From positions 13,541,730 through 13,605,729 of the forward strand of contig NC_134456.1 of the NCBI RefSeq assembly GCF_047948215.1: a stretch of DNA of 64,000 nucleotides. Direction: 5' to 3'. The translations under genes were made by a program, and so were the position numbers. The stretch comes from Lycorma delicatula (taxonomy: Eukaryota > Arthropoda > Insecta > Hemiptera > Fulgoridae). Positions 9,815 to 20,023 of this stretch are shown one piece after another. Under the pieces are notes generated by a model, which saw only the letters and a program-made list of their open reading frames with translations, ran no database searches and was not told where the DNA came from. Position 1 is the first letter of the stretch; each line of letters begins with the position of its first letter.

Positions 9815-12060
9815 ATCATGTAATGAAAGGTATATAATGTATTGTTTGTGAAAAAAGTAAAAGAATTGTATTATGTTATTTAACAAAATTTATTCTTTTC
9901 AGGGTACTGACAATTTTCTTTCAGGTACATTAGAAATGAATGTAATAATAAAACTAATTATTCTGCATAAAATTATTAAAATAAGTAACTGTGAAATATG
10001 TAATGTATTGTTTGAGAAAGAAATAAAATAGTTATCATAAATTAATAAATTTATGCATTAATGATGTATTATATATTTTTTTTTTCCGGGTATAAACATT
10101 TTTCTTTCAGGTACATATGAAAAGAATATAATAATGAAATGACTTAATTATTCTGTATAAAATTATTATGAGTAGGTAATGATGATAGATCTTAATGTAT
10201 TGTTTGTGAAAGCAATAATTGTTCATATGATATATTAATAAAATCCAAAGTTAATGACGACTAATATGTTATTTAACATATTTTCTTTTTTTTCAGAGTA
10301 AACAATTTTCTTTCAGATACATATGAAATGAATAAAATAATAAAATTACTAATTATTCTGCATCATATAATTATCAATAGGTAATGATGAAAGATCTGAT
10401 GTATTGTTTGGAAAAGCAATAAAACAGTTAATGTGATATGTTAATAAAATCCAAGAGTAAATGACTGATATTATGTTTTTTTTAAATTGTTTTTTTAAGT
10501 ATTAACAATCTTCTTTCAGGTACTTATGAAATTAATAAAATAACTAATTATTTTGTATAAAATTATTACTGATAGTTAATCATGAATGATGTATATCATT
10601 TGCAAAAGCAAATAATTGTTAGTGATGAAATAATAAAACCTAATGGGTGAGTATCGTCTTATTTTTTGTGTTTTGTTTATTAATATTTATTCTTTTCAGG
10701 ATATTAACTGTTTTCTTTCAGGTACATATGATTTGAACATATTATTAAAATAATTATTGATTATAAAATTAATGTCGAAAATGCTGGTGAAAGATCTGTA
10801 TATTATTTATGAAACTAGTAAATTAATAATATCCAACGGTGAGTAATGAATTTTATTATGATTTTTTACAATTTCTTTTTTTTTCAGGGTATTAACAATT
10901 TTCTTTCAGGTTCATTTGATTTGAACATATTGTAAAATAATTAATAATTGATTTTAAATTATTACTCAAAATGATGGTGTAACATCTGTATATTATTTAC
11001 AAAAGCAATAAATTGTTTAATGTAATAAACTAATAAGATCCAAATGTGAGTGATGACTTTTATTATGATATATAACAATTTTTTTTCAGAGTATTAACAT
11101 GATGAATGATTTAATGTATTGTTTTTGATAACAATAATAATTAATGTGATATATTAATAAAATCCAGTGGTTAATTACTACTTTATTATGATTAACAAAA
11201 TGTCTTTTTTTCAGAGCATTATAATTTTTTCACGCTAATATCAAATGAACATATCAAAATAACTATTATTTAGTATAAATTAATTATTGAATGTTATGGT
11301 GAGAGATTCAATATAGTATTTCTGAATTCAATAAAAATGTAACTTATTAACTCGTATTACATTTAACCAAATTTTTCTTTCAGGGTAATTATAATTTTCT
11401 TTCAGGTACATGTAAAATGAATATAATAATAAAATAACAAATATGTTGTGTAAAATTATTATCAATAGGTAATCATGAATGATCTAATAAATCTTTTTCT
11501 ATATCAATAAGAGTTTGTGATAAAATAATAAAACCTAACTGTGATTGTCGTCTTATAATTTATTTTTCGTTTATTATTATTATTTATTCTTTTGAGGATA
11601 TTAACAATTTTCTTTCAGGTATATATGATTTGAACCCATTGTTACAATAATTAAGTGATTGTAAATTATTATTCAAATGTTGCTGAAAGATTCTATATAT
11701 TATGTATGAAAGTATTAAATGATGATTTAATGTAATATGATCCAAGTGTGAGTGACGACTTTTATTAAAATGTTAAAAAAAAATTTTTTGAGGGTATTAA
11801 CAGTTATCTTTCAGGTTCATGGGACTCTTACATATTATTAAAATAATTAATTATTGATTATAAAATTATTATTCAAAATGATGGTGAATGATTCTATATA
11901 TTATTTATGAAAGCAATAAATGATTTAATGTAATAAATTAATAAAATCCAAGGGTTAGTGACTACTTGCATTATGTTAGATAAAATCTATTCTTTTCATG
12001 GTATTAACAATTTTCTTTCACGTACATCTAAATTGAAAGTAAAATCAACGTTTAATATTT

Positions 12061-12600
12061 CTGTATATATACAAATTGTATAATAATCTTTTAACCAATA
12101 TTTACCAAATCTGCTTCAATAATAGCAGGATAAAAGCTTAATTGGTTTCCTTGTTTTATATAATTTTGTTTTTTATTTGTTTTTTTCATATTATTTTTTT
12201 CTTTGAATTTTTTTTCTAATGTACAGTTTTTTTTTGTTAATATTATTTTTTGAGATTTATTAAAGTATGACTAGAGTTATATCATAAAAATATATAATAT
12301 AAAATTAATTGATGGCATAATTGATAAAAATTAGAAAAAATATTTAATTTCTGATTATGATATACACTATTAAAATGTAAGATTTAATTCCTGCTTCTTT
12401 TTTTTAATTCCTTTTTTTATAACTGTTATTTAATTATACATTCTATATTATTAATTCTATAGATTCTTATATTTATATAAGTAATTTTGCAATGTTTTAT
12501 TATATTATTTTGTTTTTGTCGTATAATGTTAGTTTTCTTAATAATCTGCTTTTTTCAGGTATTTTTTTAATTTTATACTCAGATAATTTAGTTTAAAAAT
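12061..12600. other. AT-rich DNA, nothing recognised
   Basis: Runs of T and A with no open frame, repeat match or structured motif that I can support. It joins the right end of the tandem array to an exon-like segment. Confidence 0.6.
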
Positions 12601-12639
12601 ATAATGACTTACTTTTATGGTATGTTATGTTATGTTTTT

Positions 12640-12860
12640 ATAGCTCAAGTTTTATTGGCTTCTACTTCACTACTTGGATCAAGATGTCTGCTACCTTCAT
12701 TACAACAGTGTCTTCAATTTTCAATCTCCAATCAAAGAGGAGAGGATTGCTTAGGCCTTATTTACATGCTGAGAGGAATTTTCTTCTATTTCCAGGGTGA
12801 CCTCAACATGAGAAGATATCTTCAGTTGCATCAAATTTGAGTGGGATCCCAAAAAAATAA
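12640..12860 (+). other. Exon-like segment of balanced composition, product unknown
   Basis: After a T-rich acceptor-like 'gtttttatag' (about 12639) comes about 220 bp of clearly less AT-rich sequence ending at a strong donor consensus AATAAT|GTAAGTATAT (about 12861). Two frames are open over the first 130-170 bases, one containing MSATFITTVSSIF. None is open across the whole segment without a stop. I do not recognise any product. It lies directly right of the exon-like array and could be a remnant of the same ancestral gene, but this is a guess. Confidence 0.25.
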
Positions 12861-13069
12861 TGTAAGTATATGTTTATTTTGTTTCACATATATTGCACGC
12901 ATGTGTATGTTGTGCAATACTTAAAATAATTTTTGTTGTGTAATATTTAAAATAAACTGTCGTTCTATTAAACACATTGAAGACGATGTACGTGAGAATA
13001 AAACTTCTTTCAAACATGTTATAGTTAGGATGATGCCTAGTTAGTTCCCAATTATAATGGTGAACCATT

Positions 13070-13440
13070 GTTAAATTCTGGAAAGGGAGATAACTTGGAA
13101 ACTGATTCTAGAGCTTAAAATAAGGGAAAACATTCATACAAAAATATGTCTGAAAGCTCTTTGTTATAGAGTTACGGCTAGTGTAACACTTCGTCCGGTG
13201 AAATGAAGTCGTATTGAAATTTTTAAGGCTTTAAGTAAACTTGATTGATGGTTTCTTCCATTTTTTGACCTGAAAATCGAATAAAACAGGTCCCAGAACT
13301 TATCTACCGTAGTTTTCATGATATCAGATGGAAAACAGAAAAATTCAAGTGCGTAAATTTTATCATCAAAACTTGTAGAGAATTTAATTCTGAGGAAATT
13401 GAAGTAATAAAGTCTATGGAAAAAATCAACTTTTTTATTA
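13070..13440 (-). repeat. Dispersed repeat F, right (inverted) copy
   Basis: Inverted relative to 6940-7300. Shared blocks on the + strand here are 'agagttacggctagtgt', 'aataaaacaggtcccagaac', 'gtagttttcatgata' and 'gtagagaatttaattctgag'. It closes the bracket around the tandem array. Confidence 0.7.
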
Positions 13441-14340
13441 TTAAAAACTCCACTTCTAAGTTTTTAAAAAATCCATTAGCTTTAATAGTTTTTAATTAAA
13501 AGAGGGGTAAGCCTAAAAATCCAATATTAGTTGATAAAGAGTATTGCAAAAAAATAAGAAGGAAAATTACAAAATAAAAATAAGAATTGTGGTACAAATA
13601 AGTTTATAAAGGAATTATCAATTTAAGTTCCCTGAGATGCAGGAGGTTTTATTACGCTATAAATTTTTAAGTAAAATTTCCTGTATTTTGCGTGAAAACA
13701 CCTAATTTCACAATAAATACTATTAATTTAGCACCAATTAATTATGTTCAGGGAAAAATGTATTTTTAAATTTAAAATTTTGTTTCAGAAGATTTTCCAC
13801 TTCAATTACCAGGAATAAACATATTAAGAGACTCATAAAGAATTTATATAAAATAAGACGTATAATCAAAATGCAACCATTTAGAGTTTAAACAACTATA
13901 AGACTTAAATTGAGAACCTCCTTCTGTTTTTGAAAATTACACAAAAATTGTTTTATTTATATAAGTTTACGCTTTTTTCTTAAGTAAATTTATGAAATTT
14001 TTAATTTACTTTGAAGAACAAGTTAATTAAAAAGAAGAAGAAAGAACAAGTAACCTTATTAAAAAAATTGACTTAAGTGGAAGATTCTTAAATGAAATAC
14101 TGTATTATTTTAATAAAAAATTTTATATTTTTTCTTTTTTATTAATCTTCATTGCTTATTATTGGATAATATAGTAATCTCTCTACATCCAGTTTTATTT
14201 TGTCAAAATGCAGTTTTTAGACTATAAGTTTTGTAATCTGTTTTTTCGTAGTGTTTATTTGATGCATAAAAAAAAAATTTAAATATAAAAAAAAACAAAA
14301 GTAAAATGAAATACAAAATGTATTTAATTTTACTTTTGTT
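13441..14340. other. AT-rich DNA, nothing recognised
   Basis: No open frame of interest and no match to other repeats in the window that I can see. Confidence 0.55.
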
Positions 14341-14344
14341 TTTC

Positions 14345-14440
14345 AATTTTTACTTTTATTTGCAAAGCCCTGTGGCAATGTGGTAGCATCTCTGCCTTCA
14401 TCTGGATCTTCTGAACTCTAGTCCTGTTCAAGTATTATAT
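14345..14440 (+). mobile_element. tRNA-like SINE head, degraded
   Basis: 'ccctgtggcaatgtggtagcatctctgcc' resembles a polymerase III A box in a tRNA D-arm context. 'ctctagtcctgttcaagt' about 35 bp later is a weak B box, followed by a T tract and 'catatcatccgtttg' as in the other SINE tails of the window. Confidence 0.45.
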
Positions 14441-15399
14441 TTTTTTTACATATCATCCGTTTGTAGTTTTTAAAGTAGGTGCCAAATTAAGGCATAATCT
14501 ACTAAAGTTTTCTTCTTTTTTTTATTATTTTAAAACCACTTAAAAAAGTCGAAATGAAAACAATATTATTTTTTTTAGGACCAATTTTTTCATTTATACC
14601 ATCAGGGGGGTAGCCTTAAAAAAGTAAATTTAATTTGAATTTTATAATAATAATACACTAATGTAATCAGTGTTATCAACATTAAAATTAATATTGCCAT
14701 ATAACTTTGACTTTTACTTCTATAAATTAAGCATGTAGATAACAATTAAATATTGTTTAAACGATGTACTACTTCAGACCAATAGTATTTAATACTTCCT
14801 TCACTGACAGTTACAAATACAGCTATATTAAATACTAAAACTTCAATTCTCATTGTAGGTGGGCTGGTACCAGCCAACTATCAAACGTCACAACCATTCC
14901 ACTCCAGGCGACATGATTTCCCATTACCTTTTTTCATTGATCTAAATATAAAATTACATATACCATGCCATGTACACCAAAATATAATGATATTCAGCCC
15001 TAAAAGTAACATATTTACTTCCTCCGTTACCACGAGGCTGACTGTTTAGCTGTTTAGAAGATTTCATTAATATCAGAGTAATTATGATTTTGGTAGATTG
15101 TACCTCAGGTGGTTTTGCGTACATCTCAGCTACAAGAAAAATAGAGACAAGTTATGTAAAGCTACATACTAGTGTATCTTTTTCTGTAGTGAAATGAAAT
15201 TAGCTTAAATATTTTCCATTATTTTTGTAAAAATTCATTTTTTTAATTTTAAAATGTACTCGATATTTGTCAAAAGTTAAAAAACTACTTCTCATATCCG
15301 ACAACTAATTTTTTCTGAATGAATTAATTTACTACAGAAGTTGGCAGAAGAGCATGAATGTGGTATATGGAAATGGAGTTTTTAGCTATGAAAAATGAT
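14441..15399. other. AT-rich DNA, nothing recognised
   Basis: Non-coding by eye; a few G-containing patches near 14.85-15.1 kb show no open frame or repeat match. Confidence 0.5.
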
Positions 15400-15485
15400 G
15401 AGCATTGGATTCAAATCCAGAACTCCCAAATAAAATAACGAGACGCTACCATTCCGCCAAGGAGATTGGCATTTAGAGAAATAAA
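15400..15485 (-). mobile_element. tRNA-like SINE remnant
   Basis: On the minus strand 'ccttggcggaatggtagcgtctcgtta' has the A-box layout. It is followed by 'gttctggatttgaatcc', a B-box-like GATTTGAATCC. It is short and tail-less. Confidence 0.45.
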
Positions 15486-15774
15486 TTTTTTTGTTAGGAT
15501 GGAAAATTAAAAAAAATTCTCATTCTAATAGGTATTTTGAATGTTGAAACAAGAAAAATTCAAGAAAGAAATTATAAAAGCATTGGATACTTAGATGGAT
15601 TTTTAAATTATACATACACAAATTAGATTCTCATAGACATCAACCTCCTTAAAAATAAATACTCCCTCTAAATGTCGTTCCATCTTTAAACAAACTTTTT
15701 AAAAATTAGAAGAATCAATCCACATAACATTCAGATCACCTAGTAAGATTTTATGAATTAAGAATTTTATACCT

Positions 15775-16240
15775 CTACAACTGTTGTAACAGAGGGGAGT
15801 TGTGTACCTCCTCTTTTGATTGCAATCGACTGAACCAGAAGTGTCCAAAAAAGCCCAAAATCCCCAAAAAACTGGATTTGGACTTTTTCTTAACTACAGT
15901 AATAAATCTCCGATTGAGATATTTTCAACGATGTAAGTGGTATTTATTTTCATTGGTTCCAGAGTTTAGCCAAATAAAATTTTAACTAATTAAATATTTA
16001 GATCTTACAAGGGGAAGGCACATCGGTTCGAATCAAACTTCTTTTTTCTTTTTTTTAATTTAAATCCTCTGATTGTAAAAATATTTTTACAATAAATAAT
16101 TCAATAATAAATAAAAAATAAAAAAATATTAGATGTTATTAATGAAATAAAATTTTATGTACTTTTAATTTTAAAAAAATGTTTATATGTAATTTAATAA
16201 GTGTATGAGAAACTAATGTGGTGTTTACAAGAGATTTTCT
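15775..16240 (+). repeat. Dispersed repeat D, copy 1
   Basis: It matches 47955-48320 in inverted orientation: 'gtggtatttattttcattggttcc', 'agccaaataaaattttaa' and 'aggcacatcggttcgaatca', then 'gaaataaaattttatgtactttt' and the terminal 'tatatgtaatttaataagtg..tgtggtgt'. The terminal part is the same as the inverted ends of the 47.96-48.66 kb element. No coding capacity. Confidence 0.75.
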
Positions 16241-16924
16241 TTTGTTAAATAGCTGGAATTTAATAATAGATTTACCGATTTCGAAAATGTAAATAAAAAT
16301 AAAATAATTCTATGAAAAAGAAAAATCAAAAGAAAGTTCAGTCTGTTTTATAAATTTGCATGGAAAATTTGATGTTTTGGCCAATTTTTTCATATGCGCG
16401 ATGAATGGCCTAAAGAGTAAGAATAAACAATTTTTTTACATGTTTTTGATTTTCTACTTTTTAGTGCATTTAATATAAGAATAGTTTGTTTAAAGTTTTT
16501 TATATTTTTTATTATTCTATTTTTGTCTGTGTCAATTTTTAATCTTGTCACCATTACTGGATACGTTACTGTTTTCCCCTGACTTATAGTAATCAGTTTC
16601 AAATGTAATTTTGTTTATTTGTTGAAAAGTCTATAATCAAACCTTTTATCAAATTTAACAATCTAATTCAAATAAAAGAAGATATAAAGAAACACATATA
16701 AAAAAAGATAACTATCAGTTTTCTAGCATATTGATATTTTTATCTTAATTTATTAGAAGAAAGGCGGGCCTACAGTCTGCTGCAAAAATGTTGCATAGTT
16801 TGTTTCATTACACATGACTTTGTTATGTGTCTTTGCCAATTGTAACTAAATATGAATTTAGTTTTATTAATTCATTAATTTAATATACTAACAACAAAAA
16901 CTTTTACAACGAAATATTAACAGG

Positions 16925-17180
16925 GTGTTGGCTTGGGGATTGCCGTCTTCTTTGTTTAGTCTTGTGTGTGTGTTTGTATGAGGTTGTGTTAGTTGCTGGG
17001 TCAGCTGCTGCTTCTTGCTCTGCTACTATTGGCACAGAGAGGACACGTGGGTGGCTGCGCGTAGCCGTCTCTCTCCTATTCCTTGTGCTCTCTTAGTGTT
17101 TCTTTCCCACAATCCATTGTAATGTTCTTTTAGATAATACGTTAAATAAACTCTGACCAACTCACACATCGACATTTCAA
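16925..17180 (+). other. GC-richer island, possible solo LTR or promoter
   Basis: About 250 bp of mixed composition in AT-rich DNA. It starts TGTTGGCTTGG and ends near 'aataaactctgaccaactcacacatcgaca', that is TG...CA with a late AATAAA as in an LTR. I see no flanking duplication, no primer-binding site and no second copy. A promoter or exon is equally possible. Confidence 0.2.
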
Positions 17181-17493
17181 AATTTTTTAAATTGTTTAAA
17201 ATATTAAAAGTATCATTTTTATGAAATAAAGGTACATATCATCGCAGTAATAGATGTTCTTAATGAATACAGTTATTTTTCGATAAATGTAACATTTTTA
17301 AATTTGTAACTCTGAGTTTTTTCCTTACCTGTTTACAAATCACGTCGCTAGATAGCCGTACTTGATAGTACTTGGTAGCGTATACTTTATAAGGTAGTAT
17401 ACATTATAATTAAGGCCTATACATTGTAACTAATGCAAAATTAATATTTTGTTGTTGTTAAAAGATCTTTTACAATTTAATAGATTTATATAA

Positions 17494-18056
17494 ATGAGTC
17501 TAATTGACATTTGTCAAATTAAAGATAATTATTCTCATGGAATTTTTTGTAATTTTAAGCTAATTATCGATACAAATTCAGGTTTTTTAACGGTACAAAT
17601 CAAAAAAAGATATGAAATTGATATTGCTAAAGTAGGTCATGATTTGATCTGCCATTTTAGAAAGACAACAAGGAACTGGAGTTTGCAAATGCAAGATTTA
17701 GAAGTTTCAGATGATGATGATAATGAAAAAACATCTTGATCATGATCACCATCTGAAAAAACAACTTTAATTTTTGATGATAATGAATTCAAACTGCATA
17801 TGAAGGTGAATTTCCAGAAAGTCTATTTACATAAGTTCCTGAAACACAAGAAACAATTACAAGTACAGATTATAAAGAAGCTATAAAACCGTATATACAA
17901 ATGTTAAAAATAGCTCCAAAAGTATCATTGAATCAAGTTTATGGTGTAAAATACAATAAAAACACAAATAATAACAATTTGGTAACAAAAATCGAATTTA
18001 TATATGATAAAATCTATTTGGAAAATTTAATCTGTCGGTCACACCAGGTATTTTAG
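17494..18056 (+). pseudogene. Broken reading frame, product unrecognised
   Basis: An open frame at 17494-17739 (81 codons, ending DLEVSDDDDNEKTS) is followed after stops and frame changes by more coding-like sequence. Near 17840-18055 a frame carries KEAIKPYIQMLKIAPKV and TKIEFIYDKIYLENL. Codon texture and amino-acid composition look protein-like across 560 bp, but at least two lesions interrupt it. I recognise no family. It stops abruptly at the left arm of the inverted-repeat element at 18052, which may have inserted into it. Confidence 0.3.
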
Positions 18057-20023
18057 AGTTGTTAATTTATAACAATCCAGACCAATCTGGCATTGTGATT
18101 TCAAAAATATTAATTTTAATAAATAAAAAAAAAAGCTTGATTAAGTAAAAATAGAATAGAAATCATCTTCAAAATCCTCCATACCTAAATTAAAATTTAT
18201 GAAAATCTTCAGATTTGTTTTTTTTATTTTGGTACACCTTAAATAACATAAAGAAGTGTACTCAAACATAAAAATTTACTAGAGGGTTCAATCTTAGTAC
18301 ATTATAACTGTTTCTTTTTATTAAATACTACCTTTTTTACATCTGCAAACTTCTGTACTGTTAAATTCTTCCTTTTTTGAGAAGATATTTCATTAATTAT
18401 GTTTTTCTTAACATTAATCTTTTTCATTCATTAGTCTTCTAACTTTGAATCTGCAATTTCAAGATTGTACAGACTATCTGCTAATTGCCAGGGATGCACT
18501 GGTGCCAGAATGTCATTCTGGTGTTATTTAAACATTAAATATTCATTGTTATCATATCTCTTAATGAAAGATGCTTCCTTTAATAACACAGCAAATAACA
18601 CAGATATTGCTTAGACATATCCTACAATAATGAGCAAGCCCTGTGTGACCCATTTCTTCACGTTTAGTTGACAGAAAACGGTATCTAAAAATGATTTTGA
18701 AAGCACCAGAATGCAGACAATACCTGAACAAGACAAGCAAAAACAAACACTTTGTATGATAACAATTCATTTGCTGAGATTTGTAACTATATGATACTGA
18801 TACTCTAAGATTTGATGCAAAATTAGACAATTTTAATGAATAAGAATGTTTTTACAAAAAATTGATTATTTAAAGAAATATATATAATGGATGTGTAATT
18901 TTAAATGCAATAAAAGAAGAAATAATAATCAGAAACTTAATTCAAACATAGAATATTTAACATCAGTACTTAAAGTTGGATTTCAATGACGATGGGTTAC
19001 TAGGAAATGTAAAATTTTGCAGTAGAAGCTTACTGAAAGAATAAAATATAACAATGATATTGAAAATAAGAACAATTTCAAAGAAAAATTTTATCTTTAA
19101 ACCATATTGCTAAACAAACCTATTCTGAAAAAGTCTATTTCTCATTTTAGAAGAGGTTTACAATTTTAAAAAAGAGCAAACAATACTACACGGTCTAACT
19201 GGCACAGCATCACTAAAGGTATTTCACTAAGGATAAACCACTTACCTCCACAACATGGCCACATAAAGGAAAACTATTACCAGCAAAAATTTTCCCAGCC
19301 ACTAGTATTGGATCCCCAATTTAGTGTTTCTATTCAAAATAAATATAATCATATCAGTAAACCATAGCACATGGTTTAAATAAATCACACAAGGTGATTT
19401 ATTTAACATGGTAAATATTTTTCAAAGGGCTAAAATTTAGAGCAATAATCTTTTAAAACTGTAAATAATCTGACACTAACTGAACACACTCCACTATGAA
19501 AAGTCAGTGTACGGAAAGTTTTATGTACCATATTAGTATGCTCTTATTCAATATTTTATATGAAATGATGAACCACTTTTACATGCATTTTAAAAAAACT
19601 TAAGCACATAATAATCTCAGTCACTATTTAAGCCATCTTTATTAGATGTTATTATGCGTCTAATAGATGCATATTAAGTTTTAAAAACCTAGTTTTAAAA
19701 AAGGAAGAATTTAACAGTACAGAAGTTTGCAGATGTAAAAAAGGTAGTATTTAATAAAAAGAAACAGTTATAATGTACTAAGATTGAACCCTCTAGTAAA
19801 TTTTTATGTTTGAGTACACTTCTTTATGTTATTTAAGGTGTACCAAAATAAAAAAAACAAATCTGAAGATTTTCATAAATTTTAATTTAGGTATGGAGGA
19901 TTTTGAAGATGATTTCTATTCTATTTTTACTTAATCAAGCTTTTTTTTTTATTTATTAAAATTAATATTTTTGAAATCACAATGCCAGATTGGTCTGGAT
20001 TGTTATAAATTAACAACTCTAAA
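18052..20023. mobile_element. ~2-kb element with 327-bp, apparently identical inverted ends
   Basis: The arm 18052-18378 ('tttagagttgttaatttat' to 'ttaaattcttcctttttt') is repeated in inverse at 19697-20023. By eye the arms are equal in length and I find no mismatch. The interior 18379-19696 has no intact transposase. A minus-strand frame at 18830-18561 ends in a Cys cluster (HYCRICLSNICVICC) that only vaguely recalls a C-terminal zinc domain. A minus-strand segment at about 19325-19246 reads GDPILVAGKIFAGNS up to a good donor (GTGGAG|GTAAGTGG). Termini are TTTAGAG/CTCTAAA; I could not find a convincing target duplication. Non-autonomous transposon or segmental inverted duplication. Confidence 0.8.

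Larger units (their letters stand above)
7683..12060 (+). repeat. Array of about 20 exon-like units of ~180-210 bp
   Basis: Degenerate units repeat from about 7.68 to 12.06 kb, interrupted by a LINE at 9143-9814. A typical unit reads: T-rich tract, CAG, 'ggtattaacaatttt', 'ctttcag|gtacat', about 130 bp of A-rich sequence with 'aaaattattattcaaagtgatggtgaaagatct', then 'aatccaag|ggtgagtgac' and the next T-rich tract. Each unit therefore has acceptor-like and donor-like edges. Clear 'tttctttcag' boundaries occur near 8530, 9915, 10105, 10310, 10515, 10715, 10905, 11400, 11610 and 11810. The left units are the least decayed: near 8360-8430 one frame encodes a run with SDSERSNISERNKND, and near 8165-8225 and 8745-8805 related frames stay open. 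Units farther right are full of stops. It may be a relic of tandem exon duplication or a satellite that happens to carry splice-like motifs. Confidence 0.75.

Noticed and set aside
9478..9819. 113-codon frame antisense to the LINE
   Set aside because: Shadow of the LINE coding sequence on the other strand.
7683..12060. CRISPR or phage-like repeat array
   Set aside because: Units are about 200 bp with no short constant repeat and variable spacer pattern, in eukaryotic DNA.
16925..17180. Firm call of a solo LTR
   Set aside because: No target duplication, no second copy and no primer-binding site; kept only as a low-confidence island.
18561..18830. piggyBac-like C-terminal zinc domain in the inverted-repeat element
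   Set aside because: Only a loose Cys spacing; no TTAA duplication, no DDD motifs and no further similarity.
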